DNA of 6,717 nucleotides from UBA8518 sp041659585 (GCA_041659585.1 JBAZXY010000074.1:1-6717), one strand, 5' to 3'. Shown: positions 1-5,687, numbered from the stretch's first letter. The notes: generated from the sequence alone by a model not told the origin. Program-made: numbers and translations.

Positions 1-93
1 GAAGAAATGTTTAAATTTGCTGTCACTGTCACCGTTTCTCTTTTTATAATCGTTACACTAGCCGCTTCCTATGGTATTTCTAGCTTAATCTAG
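1..93 (+). CDS. 3' end of an unidentified reading frame with a hydrophobic C-terminal segment
   Basis: The frame is open from base 1 to a TAG stop at 91-93. It encodes 30 residues, beginning EEMFKFAV and continuing with an almost uninterrupted run of V, L, I, A, F, T and S up to the end (SLFIIVTLAASYGISSLI). This would suit a single membrane-spanning helix at the C-terminus of a longer protein cut by the window edge. An ATG at 7-9 could instead start a 28-residue small membrane protein, but its upstream region is outside the window. A good intrinsic terminator 26 bases after the stop supports a real plus-strand transcript ending here. The family cannot be recognised from this fragment. Confidence 0.4.
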   Translation, partial: EEMFKFAVTVTVSLFIIVTLAASYGISSLI

Positions 94-118
94 AAAAATA
101 GGATTATCTCACAAATTT

Positions 119-150
119 GCGTAAAATCTTGATGATTTGACGCTTTTTTT
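119..150 (+). terminator. Intrinsic terminator of the upstream transcription unit
   Basis: A 10-base arm (119-128, GCGTAAAATC) pairs with 134-143 (GATTTGACGC) with a single mismatch, around a 5-base loop. It is followed at once by seven T residues (144-150). It lies 26 bases after the stop of the partial frame at 1-93. The right arm also carries the -35 box of the promoter for the iron-sulfur operon, so the end of one unit and the start of the next overlap. Confidence 0.75.
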
Positions 151-165
151 GTTTGGGAGTATTAT
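137..165 (+). promoter_or_regulatory. Sigma-70-type promoter for the iscR-iscS-iscU operon
   Basis: TTGACG (137-142) is separated by exactly 17 bases from TATTAT (160-165). Both hexamers are close to the housekeeping consensus. The predicted start of transcription, near 172, leaves a leader of about 58 bases before the iscR start at 230. The -35 box is inside the right arm of the preceding terminator. This is a consensus match only; the start site is not proven. Confidence 0.55.
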
Positions 166-171
166 TAAAGC

Positions 172-191
172 ATACTAAATTGGTAGGGTAT
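172..191 (+). promoter_or_regulatory. Possible IscR-type operator at the predicted transcription start
   Basis: The 20-base element runs from ATAC to GTAT, so its ends are perfectly dyad-symmetric, with A/T-rich bases between. Five of its ten position pairs are complementary. Ends of ATA(C)...(G)TAT are a hallmark of type 1 IscR sites, which are about 25 bases long with more symmetric interiors. The position at the predicted start and next to an Rrf2 gene suits autorepression. The match is partial and could be chance in AT-rich DNA. Confidence 0.3.
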
Positions 192-229
192 CTATAAACG
201 CCCCTTTAACTGGTATCATGTAACTTATT

Positions 230-619
230 ATGAAATTTTCTGCCCAAACTGAATATGGTTTGAAAGCTATGATTAATCTAGCTCAGTGCAAGGATGAAGC
301 CAAGTCTAGCAAGCTCATTGCTGAGGAGGAGGGAATGTCAGTGAAATATCTGGAAAAAATTCTCAATCTATTGCGCAAGCAGGGCTTGGTGGAAAGCTTC
401 AAGGGTGCAAGTGGGGGATATGCTCTTAAAAAAACAGCTACTGAAATTTCCGTCGCCGATATCGTGATTATTCTAGAGGGTCCAATTGAGCCAATGAAGT
501 GCGTTGGAAGGGTTTGTCACATGGAGAATAGTTGTTCTCTGAAGAATGTTTGGAGCATCTTGGGTAAGCAAATTGAACAGACGCTGCGTAATATAAAATT
601 AAGCACTTTAATCAAATAA
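230..619 (+). CDS. iscR: IscR-like Rrf2-family transcriptional regulator
   Basis: This 129-residue protein is a winged helix-turn-helix regulator of the Rrf2 family. It is the first gene of an operon with a cysteine desulfurase and an IscU scaffold, so its likely role is sensing Fe-S cluster status and controlling this operon. The HTH spans about residues 25-50, with the recognition helix SVKYLEKILNLLRK; E42 corresponds to Glu43 of E. coli IscR. The wing carries GASGGY (59-64). Three cysteines, C91, C96 and C102, match the cluster-binding cysteines of IscR, but the spacing is CX4C rather than CX5C and the position of His107 is a lysine (K105). It is shorter than E. coli IscR (162 residues), lacking only the variable tail. 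The start at 230 matches the usual family N-terminus (MKFSAQTEYGLKAM). No Shine-Dalgarno is visible, and an ATG-TAA start-stop pair sits just upstream (218-223). It may be a cluster-free or differently ligated Rrf2 member. Confidence 0.92.
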   Translation: MKFSAQTEYGLKAMINLAQCKDEAKSSKLIAEEEGMSVKYLEKILNLLRKQGLVESFKGASGGYALKKTATEISVADIVIILEGPIEPMKCVGRVCHMENSCSLKNVWSILGKQIEQTLRNIKLSTLIK

Positions 620-633
620 TTTATTTTAAACCT

Positions 634-1863
634 ATGTCAAAACCAATTTATTTAGACTATGCTGCCACCACTCCAGTAGATAGGGAGGTGCTGCAAGCGA
701 TGTTGCCATATTTCTCTGATAATTTTGGCAATGCGATGTCGATTCATTCTGTCGGTCAAGAAGCGATGCAAGGAGTGGATCATTCTCGGCAACAGATGGC
801 GAACTTTTTTGCCTGCACTCCAAGCGAAGTGATTTTCACTAGTGGCGCCACGGAATCCAATAACTTGGCGGTCAAGGGCGTGTTGAAGGCTTATTATACC
901 CAAGCTAAAAAAGATTTACCCAAGCCGCATTTGATTACTTCCTTATTTGAGCATCACTGCGTACTGGATTCTGTGCGTGCGGTGGAAAAGGAAGGTTTGG
1001 CTGAGGTGACCTATATCCGTCCAGATAAAAATGGCTTGGTTCGCGTAGCTGACATTAAGAAAGCTATCCACTCCAATACTATCTTTATTTCTATTATGTA
1101 TGTCAATAACGAAATTGGTACAGTGCAGCCTATTGCAAAAATAGGGAAATTAGTAAAGAAAATTAATGCTACGCGAGAGGAGCAAGCTTTTCCGATTATT
1201 TTTCACACCGATGCGACGCAAGCGATTAATTATTTTGATTGCGATGTGGAGAAGTTGGGCGTCCAACTGCTGTCTATGTCTGCTCACAAGATTTATGGAC
1301 CCAAGGGCGTGGGCGCTTTATATATTCAAAAAGGCACGCCGATTCGAAAAATCCAAGATGGAGGAGATCAAGAATACAAAATGCGGGCCGGCACGCATAA
1401 CGTTACCGGAATTGTCGGACTAGGCAAAGCCATTGCTCTGGTGCAAAAAAATAGAGCCAAGGATAATAAAAAAATTCAGGCTTTGCGGGATTATCTCATT
1501 GCAAAAGTGCTCACCGAGATTCCTCAAACGAGACTGAATGGTTCCAAAACACATCGTTCACCCAACAACGCTAATTTCAGCTTTGCCTCAGTGGAAGGGG
1601 AGGGGCTTCTGCTTTCGCTTGACATGGAAAAAATTTCGTGTTCTACTGGATCTGCCTGCTCATCGGGAGCACTTTCCGCTTCGCATGTCTTATTATCGAT
1701 TGGTTTGCGTCCGGAAGAAGCGCATGGATCTTTGCGGATGACTATCGGAAAATTTACCACCAAAGCAGAGCTTAATATTATGGTGAAAAAACTAAAGGGT
1801 ATTCTCACACGACTGCGCAAGATTTCCGGATCAGTCCTGGATGAATACTATGCGAAAAAATAA
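634..1863 (+). CDS. iscS: Cysteine desulfurase (IscS/NifS type, group I)
   Basis: A fold-type I PLP enzyme that converts L-cysteine to alanine and passes the sulfur, as an enzyme persulfide, to the IscU scaffold and possibly to tRNA-thiolation partners in the cytoplasm. At 409 residues it is full length (E. coli IscS has 404). Visible motifs are the N-terminal YLDYAATTP (6-14); GATESNN (71-77); the EHH histidine (H107) stacking on PLP; HTDATQ (191-196, with D193 and Q196 contacting the cofactor); SAHKIYGPKG with Schiff-base lysine K219 (codon 1288-1290); RAGTHN (251-256); and the catalytic loop STGSACSSG with C342 (codon 1657-1659). The long active-site loop marks group I rather than SufS-like group II. 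The gene begins 14 bases after iscR and ends 22 bases before iscU, so the three are clearly co-transcribed. The leader is A/T-rich with no obvious ribosome-binding site. Confidence 0.97.
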   Translation: MSKPIYLDYAATTPVDREVLQAMLPYFSDNFGNAMSIHSVGQEAMQGVDHSRQQMANFFACTPSEVIFTSGATESNNLAVKGVLKAYYTQAKKDLPKPHLITSLFEHHCVLDSVRAVEKEGLAEVTYIRPDKNGLVRVADIKKAIHSNTIFISIMYVNNEIGTVQPIAKIGKLVKKINATREEQAFPIIFHTDATQAINYFDCDVEKLGVQLLSMSAHKIYGPKGVGALYIQKGTPIRKIQDGGDQEYKMRAGTHNVTGIVGLGKAIALVQKNRAKDNKKIQALRDYLIAKVLTEIPQTRLNGSKTHRSPNNANFSFASVEGEGLLLSLDMEKISCSTGSACSSGALSASHVLLSIGLRPEEAHGSLRMTIGKFTTKAELNIMVKKLKGILTRLRKISGSVLDEYYAKK

Positions 1864-1885
1864 TTCTTAGAAAAAAAATAAATTT

Positions 1886-2269
1886 ATGCAATATTCCAAA
1901 AAAGTTCTGCAGCATTTCACTAAGCCTCATAATCAAGGGGTGATGAAAAAGCCCTCCGGCGTCGGCATGGTTGGTAATCCAGTGTGTGGCGATTTGATGA
2001 AAATCTATATTGATGTTAAAAAGGATAAACAAGGAGGCGAAATCATTCAGGATATCAAATTCGAAACTCTCGGCTGTGCTTCAGCTATCGCTACTTCATC
2101 AATGGTGACTGATTTGGCTAAGGGAAAAACAATTGAAGAAGCCATGAAAATAACGCGTAATGATGTGGCTGAAGCCTTGGATGGTTTGCCTCCCATCAAA
2201 ATGCATTGTTCTAATTTGGCAGATGAGGCACTGCATGAAGCTATTAAAGACTATTTAGGCAAAAAGTAA
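1886..2269 (+). CDS. iscU: Iron-sulfur cluster assembly scaffold protein IscU
   Basis: This 127-residue IscU/NifU N-terminal-domain protein is the scaffold on which sulfur from IscS and iron are built into [2Fe-2S] and [4Fe-4S] clusters. All cluster-site residues are present: C34 with D36 in NPVCGD, C64 in TLGCASAIATSS, and H107-C108 in LPPIKMHCSNLADEAL. LPPIK (101-105) matches the LPPVK motif that the HscA chaperone recognises in E. coli IscU, although no hscA or hscB lies in this window. The length equals that of stand-alone IscU (128 in E. coli), so this is neither a NifU fusion nor SufU-like, since the SufU insertion is absent. It follows iscS by 22 bases behind a purine-rich but SD-less leader (TTAGAAAAAAAATAAATTT). 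Confidence 0.97.
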   Translation: MQYSKKVLQHFTKPHNQGVMKKPSGVGMVGNPVCGDLMKIYIDVKKDKQGGEIIQDIKFETLGCASAIATSSMVTDLAKGKTIEEAMKITRNDVAEALDGLPPIKMHCSNLADEALHEAIKDYLGKK

Positions 2270-2320
2270 TCCTTATATTTTTTTAAAAATTTAGCATTTA
2301 AAATTTTAAATCATCTCTAT

Positions 2321-2884
2321 ATGGCTTATCGCATCACTCCTAATCTAATGTTTCCTATTGGAAATTTTCGCAACATCACTTCCGGCTTCGGCGAGATGAA
2401 TATTTATGATAATAAATTATGGGGGAGGCATTTAGGAATTGATATTGCCGCTACCAATGAAACAAAAGTTTTTTCCATTGGTAGAGGGGTGGTGGTATAT
2501 TCCAAGCTTCATGCTGGAGAATTTTCTGACCAAGGGGAGGTTATTAAGCGCAATTGGGGTGGTATAGTTATTATTGCCCATAAAGATCCGCAATCAAAAA
2601 AGGTTTTCTATTCCATCTACGGTCATTTGGGGAAACGTTATGTCAAAAGGGGCGATACTGTGGAGATGGGAGGCTTGATTGGTTTAGTGGGCAAATCCAT
2701 GAGTGAGTCTAATGGGATTTGGGAGGATGAGCATCTGCATTTTGGCATTTACATAGGACCTTTCCATGGCAAAGTTTTACCGGGATATTTTAAGGAGGAT
2801 TCTAGTGTAGCTACGGAACCAGAATTTTGGAAAGAACCGATTAGTTTTATTAAAAGTTATAATCCCAGAAATCTGCATATTTAG
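2321..2884 (+). CDS. M23-family (LytM/lysostaphin-type) metallopeptidase domain protein without a signal peptide
   Basis: This 187-residue protein consists almost entirely of one M23 peptidase domain. The zinc-site motifs are complete: HLGID (H37, D41), YGHL (H102) and HLHFG (H138, H140). The active fold is therefore expected to be competent to cut peptidoglycan cross-links or other glycine-containing peptides; degenerate LytM domains lose these residues. The N-terminus MAYRITPNLMFPIGNF goes straight into the domain, with no signal peptide or membrane helix. The frame upstream is closed by the iscU stop codon itself (2267-2269, same frame) with no start codon between, so an N-terminal export signal has not been missed. 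It begins 51 bases after iscU on the same strand and may be read through from the operon promoter; no terminator or convincing promoter is seen between them. Either it leaves the cell by another route or it acts on something inside. The true substrate is unknown. Confidence 0.88.
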   Translation: MAYRITPNLMFPIGNFRNITSGFGEMNIYDNKLWGRHLGIDIAATNETKVFSIGRGVVVYSKLHAGEFSDQGEVIKRNWGGIVIIAHKDPQSKKVFYSIYGHLGKRYVKRGDTVEMGGLIGLVGKSMSESNGIWEDEHLHFGIYIGPFHGKVLPGYFKEDSSVATEPEFWKEPISFIKSYNPRNLHI

Positions 2885-2930
2885 ATTAAGATAGTCGAGT
2901 CAATGGGAATTACAACCCGGAAAATAATAG

Positions 2931-3019
2931 CTATTTTATGGCTTAAACAAGCCATAAAGCGAGGCTCTATAATGACCTCTGAGCGCTTCTTAGCGTATTG
3001 ATGTAGCCCAATCTATAGG
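2931..3019 (+). repeat. Repeat copy A, with conserved hairpin core (2931-2974)
   Basis: The first 44 bases (2931-2974) match copy B at 41 positions. The core is a perfect 10-bp inverted repeat, 2935-2944 with 2949-2958 (arms TTTATGGCTT and AAGCCATAAA, loop AAAC). It can be extended by a T/G pair (2934/2959), which would be a G-U wobble in a plus-strand RNA. The core is followed by GAGGCTCTATAATG. Similarity fades after about base 2990 but CTATAGG (3013-3019) recurs at exactly the same offset, 82 bases from the start, in copy B. It is drawn here on the plus strand arbitrarily. There is no U-tract after the stem, so it is not a standard terminator. Confidence 0.75.
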
Positions 3020-3213
3020 AAAGTGGGTAAGATGGTTAATTTTTAGCACAAGATGATTTGTGTAGAAGCGTGTGAGAGGGTCATTTTGGGGAGGTGTTTT
3101 TATATTGGGGTAATCAATTGTGATTCATAATTCGTAAATTTATATATCCAATCATCGGATAATAGTCCAGAATAGTTATTTTTATAAGTGGCGAGATAGT
3201 ATCGGAAATTGAA

Positions 3214-3251
3214 ATATATTGAGTGTCGCACAATATATCTTTTGCGACATT
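3214..3251. other. Interleaved inverted repeats (pseudoknot or switch topology)
   Basis: ATATATTG (3214-3221) is the perfect complement of CAATATAT (3231-3238). TGTCGCA (3224-3230) is the perfect complement of TGCGACA (3243-3249), extendable by an A-T and a G/T pair to 3222-3251. The order is arm 1, arm 2, arm 1', arm 2', so in RNA the two stems either form an H-type pseudoknot or exclude one another. Both strands could fold this way. No flanking gene start is near enough to assign a regulatory role. Confidence 0.45.
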
Positions 3252-3301
3252 GCATTGTTTTCTCATGGCTTTAAATATTTCACATAGTGCCTCATCTGCA
3301 C

Positions 3302-3344
3302 CTTAAGACATGTTTCGTTAGCTCTAAAAAATATCTTTACGCAT
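3302..3344 (+). repeat. Second, weaker repeat block of copy A
   Basis: This stretch aligns with 3783-3822 with a few one-base gaps: both begin CTTAA, continue through ATG, TTC and TTA, then a GCTC followed by an A-run, and end in ATC, TTA and GCAT. Shortly after, both copies also have CCTTAG (3378-3383 and 3851-3856), 37 and 32 bases beyond the start of GCAT. The order is the same as for the cores, which suggests one long diverged duplication. By eye only; A-rich matches are easily overrated. Confidence 0.4.
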
Positions 3345-3556
3345 AATCCAGCTCATTATCTTTATGTTTAAATAATTCCTTAGTGCGCACCCCCATGACA
3401 CTTTTTTTATTCCTATCTTCAATAAGTCAATTGCACTTCTAATGAATCAGTTTTATCTTAAATTTTATGATCATAGATTAAAAACCTGCTAACATTATAT
3501 ACTTATAATATTCTATGTGAGCTCAAACATCTTGCCTCACTACCCTCTTAATTTAC

Positions 3557-3579
3557 GCATTGAAACAATGATTCAATGC
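3557..3579. repeat. Perfect 7-bp hairpin just upstream of repeat copy B
   Basis: GCATTGA (3557-3563) and TCAATGC (3573-3579) are exact inverted repeats around a 9-base loop. It ends 12 bases before copy B begins. No equivalent hairpin precedes copy A, and no T-run follows on either strand, so it is not an intrinsic terminator. Confidence 0.4.
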
Positions 3580-3591
3580 CTCAAATCACAT

Positions 3592-3680
3592 CTATTTTAT
3601 GGCTTAAATAAGCCATAAAACGAGGCTCTACAATGCATTCTAAGGCCTCTTCGATAGTCCAAGGTACACTAACCTATAGG
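3592..3680 (+). repeat. Repeat copy B, with conserved hairpin core (3592-3635)
   Basis: This is the partner of copy A, 661 bases downstream in the same orientation. Its core differs at only three of 44 positions: one in the hairpin loop (AAAT for AAAC), one at the outermost stem position and one in the trailing linker. The stem-edge change turns the T/G pair of copy A into T/A, so the stem is 11 bp here (3595-3605 with 3610-3620). All ten inner stem pairs are unchanged. Downstream, GAGGC (3622-3626) can also pair with GCCTC (3644-3648). CTATAGG (3674-3680) is shared with copy A at the same 82-base offset. Confidence 0.75.
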
Positions 3681-3782
3681 CAAATCTAGTAAAAAAAGCT
3701 TGTTCTAAGCCAATGGTGTGGATGTACTAAAATTGGGCTGAGCAGTTATTTTTTTATTGTTTTTGGATAGATATGCATGTGT

Positions 3783-3822
3783 CTTAAAATGATTCATTAA
3801 GCTCAAAAAAATCCTTAAGCAT
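3783..3822 (+). repeat. Second, weaker repeat block of copy B
   Basis: It aligns with 3302-3344 as described there. It lies 191 bases after the start of copy B, whereas its partner lies 371 bases after the start of copy A. If the two units are homologous, one has therefore gained or lost roughly 180 bases between the core and this block. Confidence 0.4.
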
Positions 3823-4099
3823 GTCATGTATTCAATTAATGATAACTATGCCTTAGGGGTCAAATTTAAAGTTGTGATAGGGCCTAATCAATATTCCTCC
3901 TTGCAGATATTTGAAGCATCTAAGAAGAGTAACTAGACATATAATCCATAGTTGTGCTTATGATATTAATGAATAATCATACTGAGGCATAGCTTAAGAT
4001 ATTGCTATTTAAAAAAAATAAAAAAATAATAGGGAAGTCCGATTTTTCTAAAAAACCAACCGTCACAACTTTCCATATGACACACTCCCCTAGTTGAAT

Positions 4100-4136
4100 A
4101 AAAAAAATAACTTTCTTGGGAGAAAATTATTTTTTT
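4100..4136 (-). terminator. Probable A/T-rich terminator of the C39-like peptidase gene, possibly bidirectional
   Basis: TTTCT (4112-4116) pairs with AGAAA (4121-4125) around a TGGG loop. After one mismatch the stem continues for ten A/T pairs (4101-4110 with 4127-4136). Read on the minus strand, the hairpin follows the stop codon at 4158 and ends in a run of eight T residues (complement of 4100-4107). The right arm gives a seven-T run on the plus strand, so it could also stop transcripts entering the gap from the M23 side. The weak stem limits confidence. Confidence 0.45.
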
Positions 4137-4157
4137 ATTTTTCAAGTCAATATAAAT

Positions 4158-5516
4158 TTATTTTTTGTAGATAATCATCTGATCCAGAACCACCCCGCTA
4201 TCAACTCCAATTTTTCCAACTAGAACCTTGGAGGTTCCTAGATATAGATTAGCCCCAAAATATGGATCATTGACTACATAATCCTTTTTAGCTGAATCAT
4301 AATGATGAATGACCACATAGTGTCCTCCTTTGCCATTAGTTTTGCGGATATAGACAATTACCGGATTACCCTTGGCAACTTCTGCATTAACAGTATTCCA
4401 ATTTACTCCCACGTGTCCAATACTAGACGTCAGTGTGATTCCAGGAGACCAAGAGCCTGGCCATTTGATCAAGTCATAGGAAAAAATGGGTTGCTTAGCC
4501 ATCTTACCTGGGTCAACCGCAGCTCCTTTCTCTCGAAAAACCATAGCCAGGGCGGTTACCGCACAACCATAACCACTCATCAATGTCTTGGAATTTCCAA
4601 TAGACTGACCTCCCCAACGTGAATCTCGTTGAGAAAAATACCAATCACTGGCCCAATATTTACTCGGTGGCTTGGCATAGCTACTCACACTAGCAATCAG
4701 TTCATCAGAGTTACTAGCTGAACTAAAGTCAAAAAGTTGTATTTTTTGCTGTTCTACCCGAGCTAGTAAATCGCGATACTTTTGTTCCTCGCCTTGGGTT
4801 TGGGTTAGTAGAACTTTTTTCTGCTGTTCGCTATATTGTAAATTGTCTGTTTTTTCCTCTAATTGCTTTTTCAAGTCCTCGCTCTCCTTCTTCTTATCTG
4901 CAATTTCCTGATATTCTCTTTCTAATTCATTTTTAGCTATTTGAATATCGCGCAATACATCATTAACATTACTACTGGCTTGTTGTAATTGATCAGTTTG
5001 AGTAAAAAAATTAGATAGATTTTCCTTTAATAATACTATTTGCAGCATACCATCTTGATTATAATCATAATATGATTGGATAAGGCCGGCTAAAATAGTT
5101 TGCTGATATTTGATAATCTTATCTTTATCTTTTATTTCATTATCCAAGCTCTCAATATTTTCCCCAATAACCCTTACTTTTTCTTGGGTTTTTTTTAATT
5201 CATCAATTGCTTTGGTTTGTTGCGCATCGATGAGGGTTAATTGATTTTTGAGTGTGGATTGGGTTTTGCTTTTTATTTCCACTAAATCACAATAAGCCTT
5301 AGCTTTTTTATCAAAAGCTTCGCACTGCGTTTTTTGATCACCAGTTTTTTGATCGCAATCAGCTGTCGAAGCCACGCTGGTTTTTAGATATTTGCTGCAA
5401 TCAAAAATCTCTGCCTCAGTCACTTGGGCTTGCAGTCCCAAAAAAGACAAAACAGTCATTATAAAAACAACTATTTCCAGAGCCTTTTGATGTTTATTTC
5501 TTATTGGTATTCTCAT
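4158..5516 (-). CDS. Secreted or membrane-anchored coiled-coil protein with a C-terminal C39-like peptidase domain
   Basis: This 452-residue protein probably acts outside the membrane on the cell wall or on peptides. A basic N-terminus (MRIPIRNKHQK) precedes a hydrophobic helix at about 13-30, an uncleaved anchor or signal peptide (possible cut after LGLQA). Four cysteines follow (C40, C54, C65, C76) and may form disulfides. Residues 80-262 are rich in K, E and Q with heptad-like spacing and form a long coiled coil broken near 150-175. The C-terminal domain (about 285-452) is C39-like (Peptidase_C39_2 type): FSQRDSRWG (294-302), catalytic C318 in GYGCAVTALAM, H399 in GGHYVVIHHYD and D417 in VNDPYFG. 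Coiled coil plus papain-fold peptidase resembles PcsB-type division hydrolases, which carry a CHAP domain instead. Its own promoter lies just upstream. The next gene upstream, gltX, ends in a terminator, so it is a separate unit. Substrate unknown. Confidence 0.87.
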   Translation of the reverse strand: MRIPIRNKHQKALEIVVFIMTVLSFLGLQAQVTEAEIFDCSKYLKTSVASTADCDQKTGDQKTQCEAFDKKAKAYCDLVEIKSKTQSTLKNQLTLIDAQQTKAIDELKKTQEKVRVIGENIESLDNEIKDKDKIIKYQQTILAGLIQSYYDYNQDGMLQIVLLKENLSNFFTQTDQLQQASSNVNDVLRDIQIAKNELEREYQEIADKKKESEDLKKQLEEKTDNLQYSEQQKKVLLTQTQGEEQKYRDLLARVEQQKIQLFDFSSASNSDELIASVSSYAKPPSKYWASDWYFSQRDSRWGGQSIGNSKTLMSGYGCAVTALAMVFREKGAAVDPGKMAKQPIFSYDLIKWPGSWSPGITLTSSIGHVGVNWNTVNAEVAKGNPVIVYIRKTNGKGGHYVVIHHYDSAKKDYVVNDPYFGANLYLGTSKVLVGKIGVDSGVVLDQMIIYKK

Positions 5517-5533
5517 ATGTTTCTTGTGGCATT

Positions 5534-5562
5534 AGTATAGCACAAAAATTGCCAAGTATCAA
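5534..5562 (-). promoter_or_regulatory. Extended -10 promoter for the C39-like peptidase gene
   Basis: On the minus strand, TTGATA (complement of 5557-5562) is separated by 17 bases from TATACT (complement of 5534-5539). TGC directly precedes the -10 box, forming an extended -10 element. Transcription would start near 5527, leaving a leader of only about ten bases before the ATG at 5516. The leader has room for at most a weak AAGAAA-like ribosome contact. Confidence 0.6.
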
Positions 5563-5648
5563 AGCCAGCCGATTGACTTAATGCGGTTATTATAAATAGA
5601 TCTGGGTTAATGTAAAAACAGGCCTAGTTAAGCAGTTATTCTATTAAT

Positions 5649-5680
5649 AAAAAAGCCCCCCGCATACAGTTGCGTGGGGC
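5649..5680 (-). terminator. Intrinsic terminator of gltX
   Basis: A GC-rich stem, 5655-5664 with 5671-5680, has ten positions with one mismatch and a six-base loop. On the minus strand it is followed by six T residues (complement of 5649-5654). The stem begins eight bases after the gltX stop codon. It separates gltX from the downstream peptidase gene. Confidence 0.87.
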
Positions 5681-5687
5681 TCGTAGC

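Larger units (their letters stand above)
2885..4157. other. 1.27-kb AT-rich non-coding gap between convergent genes
   Basis: No reading frame with credible coding character is present on either strand; stop codons are dense in all frames and base composition is clearly more AT-rich than the iscS flank. No tRNA, rRNA or CRISPR structure was recognised. No canonical intrinsic terminator with a U-tract follows the M23 gene in the first 100 bases. What the gap does hold is a pair of diverged repeat copies with conserved hairpins, interleaved inverted repeats near 3214-3251, a hairpin at 3557-3579, and a probable terminator at the right end; these are listed separately. The best reading is a decayed or non-coding RNA-bearing region rather than a lost gene. 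Confidence 0.7.

Noticed and set aside
632..903. Minus-strand open frames opposite the start of iscS (632-823, 652-903)
   Set aside because: They lie entirely within the well-supported desulfurase gene and show no family motif; they are shadows of its codon pattern. The same holds for 1166-1423, 1524-1820, 1538-1741 and 1805-2032.
2296..2311. Perfect 16-base palindrome ATTTAAAATTTTAAAT between iscU and the M23 gene
   Set aside because: It consists only of A and T in a very A/T-rich spacer, where such symmetry is expected by chance; no supporting promoter or terminator features were seen.
2934..2959. Hairpin of repeat copy A as the terminator of the M23 gene
   Set aside because: No U-tract follows the stem on either strand, and the sequence after it is conserved in copy B, so a standard intrinsic terminator is not supported.
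2931..3635. CRISPR array suggested by the repeated palindromic 44-base block
   Set aside because: Only two copies exist, 661 bases apart, with no regular short spacers and no cas gene in the window.
3741..5640. Shared 10-mer AGCAGTTATT in the gap (3741-3750) and between the two minus-strand genes (5631-5640)
   Set aside because: The similarity does not extend into a convincing longer match; a single 10-mer is weak evidence for another repeat copy.
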